Shown here in pieces: positions 36,561 to 46,480 of a stretch of 64,000 nucleotides of DNA. The first letter of the stretch is position 1, and each line of letters opens with the position of its first letter. A program made the position numbers and the translations under genes. The notes beneath the pieces were generated by a model. That model did no database searches. It worked only from the letters and a program-made list of their open reading frames with translations, and was not told where the DNA came from. The stretch comes from Gnetum montanum (lineage: Eukaryota; Streptophyta; Gnetopsida; Gnetales; Gnetaceae), in assembly GCA_015680685.1 (NCBI GenBank), contig MNCI01000135.1, forward strand, positions 16,301 to 80,300. The letters run 5' to 3'.

Positions 36561-37010
36561 GTTCTTATGAAGGTTCTTTCTTTAAGCCATACAAACTAGC
36601 CTACTACAAGAACCACAAAATAAATGATTGTGCAATCTTCTACAAGGAGCTAAGTTCAAGCTAATATGAAGGTTCAAATAAATATTAGAAGAAATTATTT
36701 TAGAAATTTCAAAACTTCAAGTTATGGGAAAGAAAGAAAGATCAAATTTTTAAAGAAGCCACATAGCCTCGGTATTGGTACTTAAAATGAGATCATCAAG
36801 GAGATGTGTTTGTATGGTTAACATACATTTGATGGTTGACCTAATTTATTTAGACATCAAAATCTATCAAGTATCTTACTTAATTAACCAAATCAAGAAA
36901 TTATTAAAGTACAACTTATTACTACCTTACCCTATTCTCAATCTAGTCTCATTTATCCATTGTGAAGACTTCCATGTGATAGTCAAAANTTATCAACACT
37001 TACCTTAATC
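36561..37010 (+). pseudogene. Possible degenerate gag zinc-finger region
   Basis: Frame gives SFFKPYKLAYYKNHKINDCA, reminiscent of the Y-C-x-(Y/F)-H-...-H-x-T-x-x-C finger of Tat-type gag with the first Cys lost. No independent block confirms it. Confidence 0.25.
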
Positions 37011-39320
37011 TCTAACTAATGAAAAAAGGTGAATTAATGATCTACCAACCACCAACCACCAACCACCAGTTCTTTCTAGGGTTACATAAAGTGCAACTCA
37101 TATGTCTAGTTATTGAAGTGAAGGTAGGGTAAATCCTTTTTTGCTATTTGTATTACTGAAAATATTTTACTTGTTAAATTTAAAATTATAAATTAAATAA
37201 TTAAGGAGGAATAGAAATAAGAGATGGAAGTAAGTATAAGTAAATCCCTAGTTTTAATCAACCTATGGGATCAACGGATGTATTCGTAATTCTGCTATAA
37301 GGAATATATGGTTAGATGGCCTTATTCAAGATGGTAGGGTTTGATATAGCACCTCAACTTCTTTCTTAGGAATTAACTACAATAGCATAGTAACTCAAAA
37401 TAATTAGATATTACATCAAATGTACTCTAAGATCTCAATGAAGAAGGTTGCTGATCCATCTTCAACAAATAATTGATAAACTATAACTCTTGATAAATAC
37501 TATTCATGAGCATCATTAGTTCTTAGATTATGGGACTCAAATTGTCCATTAAAGATTCAAAATAAATAGACTAAGCACTAGCCAATGGAACTGCATGATG
37601 AATGGATGAAAATGTCTTCTTCAAATTAGGTTCTTCTTCNGATCATTAATGTGGACTTGTTTGAGGATGAATGAAAGCTAAAGAAGTTAGTTTGTCATGT
37701 CTCCATCCGCAAATGTAGCCATTTTGTAACAAAGATGGTGTTGCTTTGTAACAAATAACATGATTATTATAATAAAACCTAAAAGGACACATTGTAATAA
37801 TAAGCATGTCTATTTAGGTGATCTCTGAGGATTTGATCTAAGCTATTTATAGACCAAAACTTTAGGTTTTACCAGCATAGAGTTATAGAGTTGGTAAAGA
37901 TGAGTAACAGGTATTAGATAAAGTAAAATAGAAAGGTGACTAGTCATTCCTTCTAATTAGATACAAGCCTAATTATGGTGGCAATGCTAAATTACCTCTA
38001 AGGAGTAAATATTAGAGAAAGATAATCCTAAGGAACACTCAAAGCATGACCTAGATACATTATTCCCACATCAATAAACTTTTCTTTTTATTCCTTCTAC
38101 ACTTTTCCTATTACATTCATTACACATAATGTCAAATGTTATATATATTTGATATTTTTCTTGACATTTGGAAATGAGATGTCACATATAGGTTATAGCA
38201 ATGTTAAGCTAACAAATAGAAAAATCATGTAACTAGCTATGGAATTAAAATGTTAAGCAAAGTAAAATTTAAACAATAAATCAGAGAGATTAAGAATCAT
38301 TAAGATAAGTAAGTAGAAGGTTAAAATCAAAACTATGAACATGATTAAGCAACAAGTTAATAAATTAAAAATTCTAAGAAAAACAATTGATATCTTAAAC
38401 AATAATTTAGAGGTATGCATGGATTAAGAATCAATTTCAAGAACAAAGGAGATATTAAAGATGAAGGATAAAAAGGATGAAGATTTAAACATAAGACCTT
38501 AGAATCAAGAAAATAAACAAAATAAAAAAAAGTTAAAAGATTTCAACAAGATAGAGATGCTTAGTCATGAATCATCATCTAGTTTTATCCTTTTAGTAAC
38601 AAAATCATGGGCATAACACTATCAGTTTAGACAAGTTTCTATAGAGAATGTATTTTACATCTCCTCATTTTTTGCCACTGAGCTTTAAAATGAGCTCTCT
38701 TAGGTGGTTTCCTCTCATTTGATTTAATTCCTCATGAAGAGCTACTCAGGCTTTTACTTGAAGTTGTCCACAGGTTTTCAACCTCAATATTGCTAGTGCT
38801 TCTAGATCTTGACTATGTTACTACCTTAGCCTCTCACTTGCATTTATTACATCTTGCCTTCTTGATCAAATCAAAAGAATCTAATGAAGAGGTTGAGAAG
38901 GTCATTATTACTCTTAGGACCCATCAATAATTAGTAGCATAATCGATTCTTCCTCTTTGATGTTTGATGTGCATCACAAGCCTTGACCTTGGCACTCCCT
39001 CTGATTAATTTTTCTAGAAATTATTTCAGCCCTCTAAGCCCCTTCCTAAGTAACTAGTTCCTTCTTAGTTTATTAATCTTGAGGCTAGAGAAACCTTAAA
39101 CATGTAGGTTCTAAGCATGCTAAGGTCCATTTATTTTTATACTAAAGCTTCTTCAAAGAGTTCATACTCTCAATGGAAGAAGTGTTGCTTTCCATCATTC
39201 TCTTCCTATGGGAGGAATGGGCCTAGCATTTTTGTTTCTCTACTCTAGAGATTCCCTATGCTTCCCCTTGACATTTATAGCCCACTATGGTGACGACCGA
39301 TTTCTAGTTCCTTCTACAAG
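37011..39320. other. Unassigned AT-rich sequence
   Basis: Contains a short CCAACCA minisatellite (about 37,041-37,070) and single undetermined bases at 36,989 (just before) and 37,640. An imperfect inverted repeat AATGTCAAAT...TTGACATTTG sits near 38,130-38,170. Nothing else is recognisable. Confidence 0.4.
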
Positions 39321-40170
39321 ACCTAATGGATATCCTTTATGACAACCACCTAAATAGTCACGTGCCACCTCATAGTAAGGATCCATGAACTTCCAAAAAA
39401 ATCCTGATATGAAGGTCACAATTAATGATAGATGTAGACCTAATGGGTATGAAAATTATCACCCATGTACATCAAACCCTCCTATTAGTTTTTGTCTATC
39501 AATTCTTTTTATGGTGTCTCTACTAGGTTTGTATTTTGTTGCCATATTATCTGTGTTCCATTAGAAGAAAGCTATTTTTTGTCAATGATTATAAAATCCT
39601 CCATAGTTTCATATCTAAGTATGTTGAAATTTTAATTCCCTTTGTTGGATCCAAATCATTTTTTGTAACTTGATCCTCTGTGAGATACACATGTCTAAAT
39701 GTCTAATTTTGTACTTTTTGGTCTTTTATCATGCATGGCCCAATGGGTGTCCTTTCTAACAACTACCTAAGCAATCATGTGCTACCTCCTAACAAGAAAC
39801 CCTTGAACTTCAACTGAATCATTGAATGGTAGTTTTAATTAGGTGGAATAATTAAAGATGTATACTTGATGTCTATGACAACTATCATCCATGTACATCA
39901 AACCCTCTTGGCAATTTTTGTTAATTGGTCATTTTTAAGAATGGGTTTTGGGATGTTCTTGGTAGGTTTTTATTTTGTTATTGCAATGTCTATGTTACTC
40001 TTGGGAAAGGATAATTTTTATTAGTGTTTGCCAAATCCTTAATAGTTGCATGTCTAAGTGTGTTTAAAGTTTAATGCCCCTTGATGGATCCCAATCATTT
40101 TTTGTAACTTGGTTCTTTAAGAGATACGTACATCTACATGTTTAATTTTTTACTTTTTGCTCTTTTATCA
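39321..40170. repeat. Diverged tandem repeat, two units of about 0.42 kb
   Basis: Unit 1 (about 39,321-39,735) and unit 2 (about 39,738-40,170) share ordered blocks: TAATGGATATCCTTT/CAATGGGTGTCCTTT, CATCCATGTACATCAAACCCT, TAGGTTTGTATTTTGTT, GGATCCAAATCATTTTTTGTAACTTG and TACTTTTTGGTCTTTTATCA. Divergence is substantial with small indels. Origin unknown; non-coding. Confidence 0.8.
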
Positions 40171-40463
40171 TTAAAATATCATTATTATCACATTCCCCTC
40201 AAAAATTGGTAAGATAACTTTCTTTTTATTATGAAATTAATAATAATTGTTTTTGCTACTGTTATTTCATAAAAATAAGAATAGTTGATGGATAAAGCAT
40301 TAATTGTAAAATTTTTTACTAATTTGAAATTATGATTACTAATTTATTAATTTTGATATTTAAAAGTTAACAAGTTGGATATTATTAGGAATTGAACTCA
40401 TGATCTCATAAATAAAAATTTTTAATGAAAGTCATTATGTCTTTTTCTAGTTTACATGATTTT

Positions 40464-40621
40464 AGAGGTGTTAGAACCTAAAATATGTGAAATATACATA
40501 CACCCCAAGATATATAGTCCACATAGAACTTTATTACTCAACATCACCCACTAGAATTAAACCCATGACTTTGAGTTTCCAAATCAATAGTCTTACCACT
40601 ATGCTAACGCCTCATTGTTAT
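40464..40621 (-). mobile_element. tRNA-derived SINE (copy 1)
   Basis: 158 bp flanked by TTTACATGATTTT (40,451-40,463) and TTTACAAGATTTT (40,622-40,634), a 12/13 match typical of target-primed insertion. The minus strand starts ACAATGAGGCGTTAGCATAG with the A box TTAGCATAGTGG; the B box reads GGGTTTAATTCTA about 45 bases later. This is the spacing of a tRNA head. A unique tail (CTTGGGGTGTATG) ends in GGTTCTAACACCTCT. The second copy at 45,894-46,032 shares head and tail. A plant SINE transcribed by RNA polymerase III. Confidence 0.85.
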
Positions 40622-40634
40622 TTTACAAGATTTT

Positions 40635-41400
40635 GGTTTTGAATGACCACCATTTTTCATGAATCTCTATGCCTCCATCTCCATTCATATTATTGGGATG
40701 TAGCTTAATCTTTTTGAATTCTATTATTTTTCTATCTAGATAATGTTCCATCTTGGATAAGACTATGTATTTCTTTAGTTGTCATGTATATTTAGTTTCA
40801 TCTATTAAGAAATTATTAACATGATCTACCAATAGGGATTCTCAAAGCTATTATGTTTAATATCTCCTTCATGTTCTTTTCGTCTAGTATCAATGCTTCT
40901 TCCACTTTTCCTAATGTATACTTTCCCACAAAAACATTTTAGAGAGGGGGAGGAGGATGTGACAAGTGGAATGTTAGATCCCTATAATAATAATAATTAT
41001 TCTAAGTACATTAGATTAAAGAAGAGTCTAAAGCAAAGGCCTATTAGTTTTGAGGATGTATTTTTAGATTTTCATCCTTATAACCAATCTTGAAAACCCT
41101 CCCCTATGGGATAGGAAAAGAATCATGCATTACCCTTGTTCAAAAGTACTATTATGGGTTTTCACTTCTTACTGAAGGATTTCTTATAAATAGAAGGAGA
41201 AAACTTTCTATAAAGATAAAGGAATACATCAATTAAAAATAAGGAATAAATAGTGACAAAAGCTAAAGGCTTTCCATCCTTAATCATCCAAGACAAAAAG
41301 AAAATAATATTCTAGAAAATAAATTAATTTTTCAACTTTCATTAGAACCTTTTTTTTGTTTAAACTTCTAGCTGAAATGTGGTATCTTTAAGAATATGAT
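40635..41400. other. Unassigned sequence between SINE and LINE
   Basis: A short + open frame (40,893-41,093) encodes an acidic then basic stretch (FREGEEDVTSG) that I do not recognise. AT-rich otherwise. The LINE 3' end may extend into its right part. Confidence 0.3.
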
Positions 41401-42650
41401 ATTTAACTCATGAAGAAAGATCATAATTATACTCTTGCTATTGGAAATTGATTGCATACCAGAGCTTCCAAATAGAGTAGAGAACAAGCTATCAAAGACA
41501 CTTCCAAATGCAGAGAAAGAAAGTAGACAAATCAATTTGATCACTAAGAATGATTTCATTGATGCTTGGTTAAGTTATCACAAATTATGGATGTCCATTT
41601 CTAAGCATGCTATGCACCATGAAACTCATAAAAACATAAGATAAATAGTCTTTACTTCCACAAAGAGGACATTAAGAAGAAACAATTCTCATATGTTTAA
41701 GACAAATGTTAATAGGAAGACTTTGATGACTAAGAAACCATAAAAACATATGAATTTTTGAAAAGGTCAAAGCTTTCCAAGTATTTTTCATTTTCATCAT
41801 CCAAAAGTACAATGATAATTGCCTATTCTAGATCTTATTGAATTTGTTATGAATAAAATCATTATTTGGAATAATCTTGTATGCAACTTTGAAATTAAAA
41901 ATAGATACAGATCTACCATCCTTCCAAAAAATATTTGAAAAAGCCTAATGCAAACTATTATTAACTTCAAATAAGTTTTCGAGATCAAAATTTAATTTTT
42001 CAAAATCTATTTTTCTCTTTTTATTCAAACCATAGAAGCTACAAGCCTTCTTCCATTTCATCCATATTTCATGCATATTTTGATAGGTTACTAAAGTAAT
42101 ACCAAACTTGCTATAAGTGGTACATAATCTAGATGAACTAGTAGCCCAAGTTCTTTCATTAAAAGAAAGCCACTATGAGCTAGTTTACTTAAACATATCT
42201 CCTTAAACTATAATATGATTATAATTCTAATACTTACTAAGCTTGCACTATGTCTTCCAAACATGTTTAAGAACTAAAGAACCAAGGATAGAAATGGCCT
42301 CAAGAAAAAGAAGACAATGAAGAAAGTTATTAAATGACCAACTATTATCATTTTTAAGTTTTCTTGACATACGTTTATTTCTTAAAATGAGCATTCAAAC
42401 ATCATCTCTATCAATTTAATTTGCAATCCATTTTTCTTTAAGAGAAATACCCTAGTTATAACAACTAATAAGGCCATGTCCTTCATCTTTTTTGCTACTA
42501 TTGCAAATATTCCAAGCAAATCTAGAAAATCCTTTTCTATGTTTCTTAGTAGACCAAAGAAATTGACAAATAATATGATCAATTCTAGTACCTTTGTAAT
42601 CAAGACTTTCTAGGAACACCAATTTATAATTTTTATTCAATGGATTGTAA
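41400..42650 (-). pseudogene. LINE (L1-type) 3' portion with zf-RVT domain
   Basis: Minus-strand frames give the C-terminal region of a plant L1-type ORF2. First, FLWSTKKHRKGFSRFAWNIC with KKDEGHGLISCYN (about 42,450-42,565) corresponds to the FLW...K...W...C-PK--GGLGL block after RT. Then AYKII, TWKALTFSKIHMFLWFLSHQ and SLPINICLKHMRIVSS, then CPLCGSKD (about 41,660-41,800) form the zf-RVT domain. A final IWK-like block lies at about 41,450. A stop precedes the CPLC motif and frames shift elsewhere. The RT and endonuclease domains are absent, as expected for a 5'-truncated copy. Confidence 0.82.
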
Positions 42651-42654
42651 TATG

Positions 42655-43195
42655 GTTTTAATAATCTCTTTTCTTAATAATATTCCTAGTTTATTAAAAT
42701 TGCCTATATGGTAAGTTAATATTACTATTATCTCTTTATAATTTTCTTTATTCTTAATAAAATCTTCATATGGTTCTTTATCATCAATATAATAGTTTAG
42801 AAATTTTTGCCTTTTAGTATGCTAGTTGTTAATGTTATCATTTTGAGCCTTTTTAATGATTTTAAAGTTATAACCATTTAATCTACAAACATGATTGAGA
42901 TGTTTAGGTTCTTCTTTTAAGGTTTTCATATTACAAACTTTAAGGGCTCTAAACATTAAGATTCTTAAAACTCCAATCTTCTAAGCAAAGGAAAGGTTGG
43001 AATTAGCATCCAAGTATCTATCTATATGAGTTTTCTTCCTAGAGATTCCACAAGAGCTTTTTGAATTATTATTATTATTCATAATCTTAGTAACATTAAC
43101 ATCTAAGAAAGAAAGAAGTTATTATGTTCTATTTTAATAGTAGATGAAAATTTATAATTAATAGAATTTAGTTATATATGAAATTTATTTAATTT
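42655..43195 (-). pseudogene. Penelope-like element RT, C-terminal part
   Basis: Minus strand reads, from high to low coordinates, a LSFLDV-like block (FFLS-DVNVTKI, about 43,080-43,110), SRKKTHIDRYLDANSNLSFA (about 42,990-43,050), RALKVC, EEPKHLNHVCRLNGYNFKII (about 42,870-42,930) and ILTYHIGNFNKLGILLRK (about 42,665-42,725). These match in order the post-catalytic blocks of Penelope-like RTs ('FLDV', 'YRKPT-T-RYL-F-S-HP--HK', 'RA---C', 'L--L--NGYP--FI', 'LPYV-G-S-K-----'). No GIY-YIG endonuclease part follows; the LINE remnant abuts. A 175-bp SINE separates this from the YVDD block. Confidence 0.85.
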
Positions 43196-43370
43196 AAGAA
43201 TTACCACTTAGAGTGATGATAAGGTGTTTATTTCTCAACTCATAAGACCTAGGTTTGAGCTTAGATGCATCCACTCAAAAGAGATTAGGCTTTTGTTCAT
43301 CCATTGTCCCTTTGAGGACCTTGCCTTGGTGAGATGAAAATTAAGCCTTTGGATAATGATCCTTTTTATA
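43196..43370 (+). mobile_element. tRNA-derived SINE (second family) inside the Penelope-like RT
   Basis: 175 bp between AAATTTATTTAATTT (43,181-43,195) and AAATTTATTTAGTTT (43,371-43,385), a 14/15 duplication. The head carries an A-box-like TTAGAGTGATGATAAGG and B-box-like CTAGGTTTGAGC at tRNA spacing; the 3' end is GGATAATGATCCTTTTT, a T-rich end as in several plant SINEs. Removing it rejoins the RT coding sequence. Its head and tail differ from the SINEs at 40,464 and 45,894. Confidence 0.75.
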
Positions 43371-43483
43371 AAATTTATTTAGTTTGTCTTCACTGTATTA
43401 CCAAATGCATTCTATATCATCAACATATCTAATCCAATTCCTTGGCTTTAATTTGTATGAATTTCAAGCTTTATGTTCAAAGT
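43371..43483 (-). pseudogene. Penelope-like RT catalytic block
   Basis: Minus strand: SYKLKPRNWIRYVDDIECIW with the catalytic YVDD at 43,416-43,427. The P-L-K-P---W-RYVDDTF-IW context is the Penelope-like form rather than LTR or LINE (YADD). One stop lies in place of the Trp upstream (A-TGA-NSY). Confidence 0.88.
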
Positions 43484-44661
43484 TGATGAGTGGCAAGGTA
43501 CCCCTACACTCAACCATACGAAACAAGCGTAGCACGCGCGATCCAGTCGAACTCCGCAGACTAAGTGCCTACACACCCCATGGAACACTTAGGGTTAATC
43601 ATTCGTTGTCTTCCCAGACTTACTTGTAGTTGTCACGATGTATGGTTAAGTAAGTCCGAGGTATATTATTTTTTTGTTTTATCTCCTATGCTATCGAGGT
43701 GAAGGGTTGAAGAAACTAACTAACTCTAACTAATGAACTAAGTCTAAATTACCTAGCGTCAGCATCCGTTCCCACTTACCGTACACACCCTGAACCGATG
43801 CAACCGTGGCTACCAAACGCTAATCATTGCTGGGATCACCACGTGTAACGCATGTGCTCGAAGTGGTCGTACTGAGGCACTAACTAGGAGGAAAGGGTTG
43901 AGAAAGCTAATCTAGCCTAATTGTAATGAGCAACTGATTCCTTGATTATCCATACACATCTTGGTGCATGACTACCACTGGGATTACCAAGCGTAGATCC
44001 TAGATACACCACTGGGTTACCAAGTAGTCACACTGAGATGCTCGTAATCAAGTCATACTCATTCTGTGTTGCGATGAGCATCTGTTCCTTGACTATCTGT
44101 ACACATCCTGATGCACGACTACCACTGGGATTACCAAGCATAGATCCTAGATATGCTAGTGGGTTACCAAGTAGTCACACTGAGATGCTCGTAATCAAGT
44201 CATACACATTCCGCGTTGCGATGAGCATCCGTCCCTTGACTATCCGTACACATCCTTAGATGCTCGTAATCAAGTTGTACTCATTCCGCATTACTAAGAG
44301 AAAGCAATAAATAATAATAAATAAAATCCTATTCCATGCACTACAAGTTTTATCTAGGAAGTTCATCTTTATTTCCGTACACAACTTGTGTTCAGGTACA
44401 ATGTTGCTCGAATAAAGATCCGTTCACTTTAGGACTCCTACTGCAGGCACATGGAAAATATTCTATCTCTAGAGTGATCAATCTACCAGAGTTTCCCTAC
44501 TTCTAGCCTAGGATGAGGAAACAAGAGAGAGCCGCCTCTTATTTATAGACTTGGCAGTGGGCCACGATATCATGTACGCAATATCGCATAGGATGCGATA
44601 TCGCAATGGCCGAGATATCATGTACGCAATACCGCGGCCTATGCGATATCGTGTCTCATCA
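43484..44661 (-). mobile_element. Solo LTR of the element A family inside the Penelope-like RT
   Basis: 1,178 bp; minus strand starts TGATGAGACACGATATCG and ends CCACTCATCA. Same family as the LTRs at 47,933 and 53,764 (shared CTCATCCTAGGCTAGAAGTA, GTACCTGAACACAAGTTGTG and GATTAACCCTAAGTGTTCCA on the minus strand). Flanks are AAAGT (43,479-43,483) and AAATT (44,662-44,666), 4/5. No internal region, so it formed by LTR-LTR recombination. It carries its own 147-bp tandem repeat. Confidence 0.92.
43928..44293. repeat. 147-bp tandem repeat within the solo LTR
   Basis: Unit 1 43,928-44,075, unit 2 44,076-44,222, and a partial, internally deleted unit from 44,223. Units share GACTACCACTGGGATTACCA and CAAGTAGTCACACTGAGATG. 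The 3' LTR at 53,764-54,688 has only one short version, so the repeat is a variable feature of the family. Confidence 0.88.
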
Positions 44662-44666
44662 AAATT

Positions 44667-44730
44667 CTTCCATGTATAGATTGGCTATAATAGGAGATGT
44701 TTTAATTTTTCTTTTAATATTTTCTTATTT
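44667..44730 (-). pseudogene. Penelope-like RT upstream block
   Basis: Minus strand: TSPIIANLYMEEF, the block directly before the YVDD block in Penelope-like RTs (GSPLSPI-AN--ME-FE). The solo LTR sits exactly between MEEF and the next residues, and the frame reads on if one target repeat and the LTR are removed. Confidence 0.85.
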
Positions 44731-44829
44731 GTGGATGAGGAAAAAGATAAGAAATATTTAAGGATTATATTATAGATCCTAAGGAAGCACCAATTGTTTG
44801 CATATTCCTCAAACTATGCATTCTAGAAG

Positions 44830-45884
44830 AAAGGGATTTAGTTTTTTGGATACATATTAGAAATAGGTATAGTGGTGGACTCATCTAAAGTCTTAGTCAT
44901 GATTGGCTTGTTCCAATAATAGTTAATATAGTGAGAAGCTTCTAGGTTGGCTAGCTACTACAGAAGATTTATGAAAGATTTCTTTGAGATAACACCTCCC
45001 TTCAATAAGTCTCTAAAAAAATATTGTACTTTTGCTTAAAGCTATGCTTGTAAGATAACTTTTAATAAGCTAGAAAAGAGATGAACCTCAATACAAATTT
45101 TTATATCTTCTACTTGTAGAAATTTTATGATGTGTACATAGAAGCTTCTAGTAAAGGTTATGGATATTTTCTAAAGCAACAAAATAAGGGGGTAGGTCAC
45201 ACATCTAGATAGTTAAGACTTCATGAGACTAAGTATCCAACTCATGATCTTGAACTTGCTACCATAGTATTTTCTCTCAAGATTTGGAGGCACTATTTCT
45301 ATGGTGAACAAATTACTTTATGGGAGAACCATAAGATCTCACAGTATACAATGAGTCAACCTTAGTTAAATATGAAACGAAGAATATGGATTGAGTTATT
45401 AGCAAATTTTGACTTCTCAATCTAGTACCATCCAAGCAAAAGGAATATAGTTGTAGATTCTCTAAGTAGGATAACTAGGAAACTCTACAATCTCCCTATC
45501 TTACCTAACCTAAAGGATGAGATTCTTTCTCAAAAAATCTCAAATTCTTAGCACCATGATAAAGTATCATCTTTATTCAAGGAATATTGGTTAGTTTTTC
45601 TTAGTAAATAGCTTAGGTTTATTGAACTTTAAAGAAAGGACTTATGTTTTAGAGATAGTTCATCGAAGACTTTTAGAAGAAGCACATTTGAGTAAGTATT
45701 AGATGCATTTGGGTACTGACAAGATGTACTAAAATATTAAAAGCACTATTAGTGACTTAACATAAAGAAAAATGTAAGTGAATTTTTAGGTAAGAGTTTG
45801 ATATGTCAAAAAGTCAAGGTAGAACATCAAAAACCTAGTGGGTATTTATATTCACATCGCATTCTAGAATGGAAGTAGGAAGTA
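44830..45884 (+). pseudogene. Chromovirus-type Gypsy pol remnant (RT end, RNase H, integrase start)
   Basis: Blocks in order: FFGYILEIGIVVDSSKV and LASYYRRFMKDF (RT end, about 44,850-44,985); YLYDVYIEASSKGYGYFL-like YCDAS block (about 45,120-45,175); the HETKYPTHDLELATIVFSL block (about 45,220-45,280); WRHYFYGEQIT; FDFSI-YHPSKRNIVVDSLS (about 45,410-45,465); LICQKVKVEHQKPSGYLY (about 45,795-45,850) and LEWK. The C-x-x-C-(Q)-VK-EHQ-P-G motif marks the chromovirus group. Stops are frequent. It ends at SINE copy 2. Confidence 0.85.
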
Positions 45885-45893
45885 ATTGTTAAG

Positions 45894-46032
45894 GGGTGTT
45901 GGAACTTGAAATAATTGAAACATAGGTACACCCCAAGATTTATAGAAGTTTATAACTTAGTGCTACCTAGTAGAATTGAACATGTAAACTAGGGTTACCA
46001 GGCAAAAACTCGTACCACTTGGCTAACTCCTC
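45894..46032 (-). mobile_element. tRNA-derived SINE (copy 2)
   Basis: About 139 bp between ATTGTTAAG (45,885-45,893) and ATTGTTAAG (46,033-46,041). Minus strand: A box TTAGCCAAGTGG, B box TGTTCAATTCTAC, tail CTTGGGGTGTACCTATG and end GTTCCAACACCCC, matching copy 1. The 5' end shares TAACAATGAGG with copy 1, so the exact start and duplication overlap and may be off by a few bases. It is inserted next to the integrase of the chromovirus remnant. Confidence 0.8.
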
Positions 46033-46041
46033 ATTGTTAAG

Positions 46042-46480
46042 ATGTTAGAGTTAAGACATTGCACATTCCACATCCATCATCATATACATTATAATAGTGC
46101 TTGATGCATGCATATGTGGCAATGGCCCCACTAATTCCTAGTTGGGTGGCCCATATAGTAGAAACAATAAATTCTATCTATAAAAGATGCTTTCAAATTT
46201 TGACAATGTGCAAAATAATTAAATAGAGGTAAAGTTTTTGCATTTTTTGATATGGAAGAAATTTTATTTAAAATTTGGCTACTTTGACTATTTTTTCAAC
46301 CTTATTTAAAATCAATTAGACATGTGCAATGAAGATTAGACAATGAGCCTATAAGCAAAGCTTGTTACATCACTATTCCAAAAAAGCCATCAAAAGGGAA
46401 GACAAAAGAAGACATGAAAAAAAATGATCAAATATTATTTGAAGAAACTATAAATAAACAAAGATCTAGCTCTTCATAGA
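46042..46480. other. Unassigned sequence
   Basis: No integrase continuation is recognised after the SINE. An LTR or leader of element D may lie here, but no partner copy is present. Confidence 0.3.

Noticed and set aside
40370-40450. B-box-like GAGTTCAATTCC on the minus strand as another SINE
   Set aside because: No convincing A box at tRNA spacing and no flanking duplication. The only support is a loose resemblance to 35,455-35,570.
43500-44300. Tandem units as a CRISPR-like array
   Set aside because: Units are adjacent 147-bp repeats without spacers, inside a plant LTR.
40464-46041. Functional tRNA genes
   Set aside because: The tRNA-like heads lack full cloverleaf pairing, carry long unrelated tails and have insertion duplications, so they are SINEs. 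No intact tRNA or rRNA gene was seen in the window.
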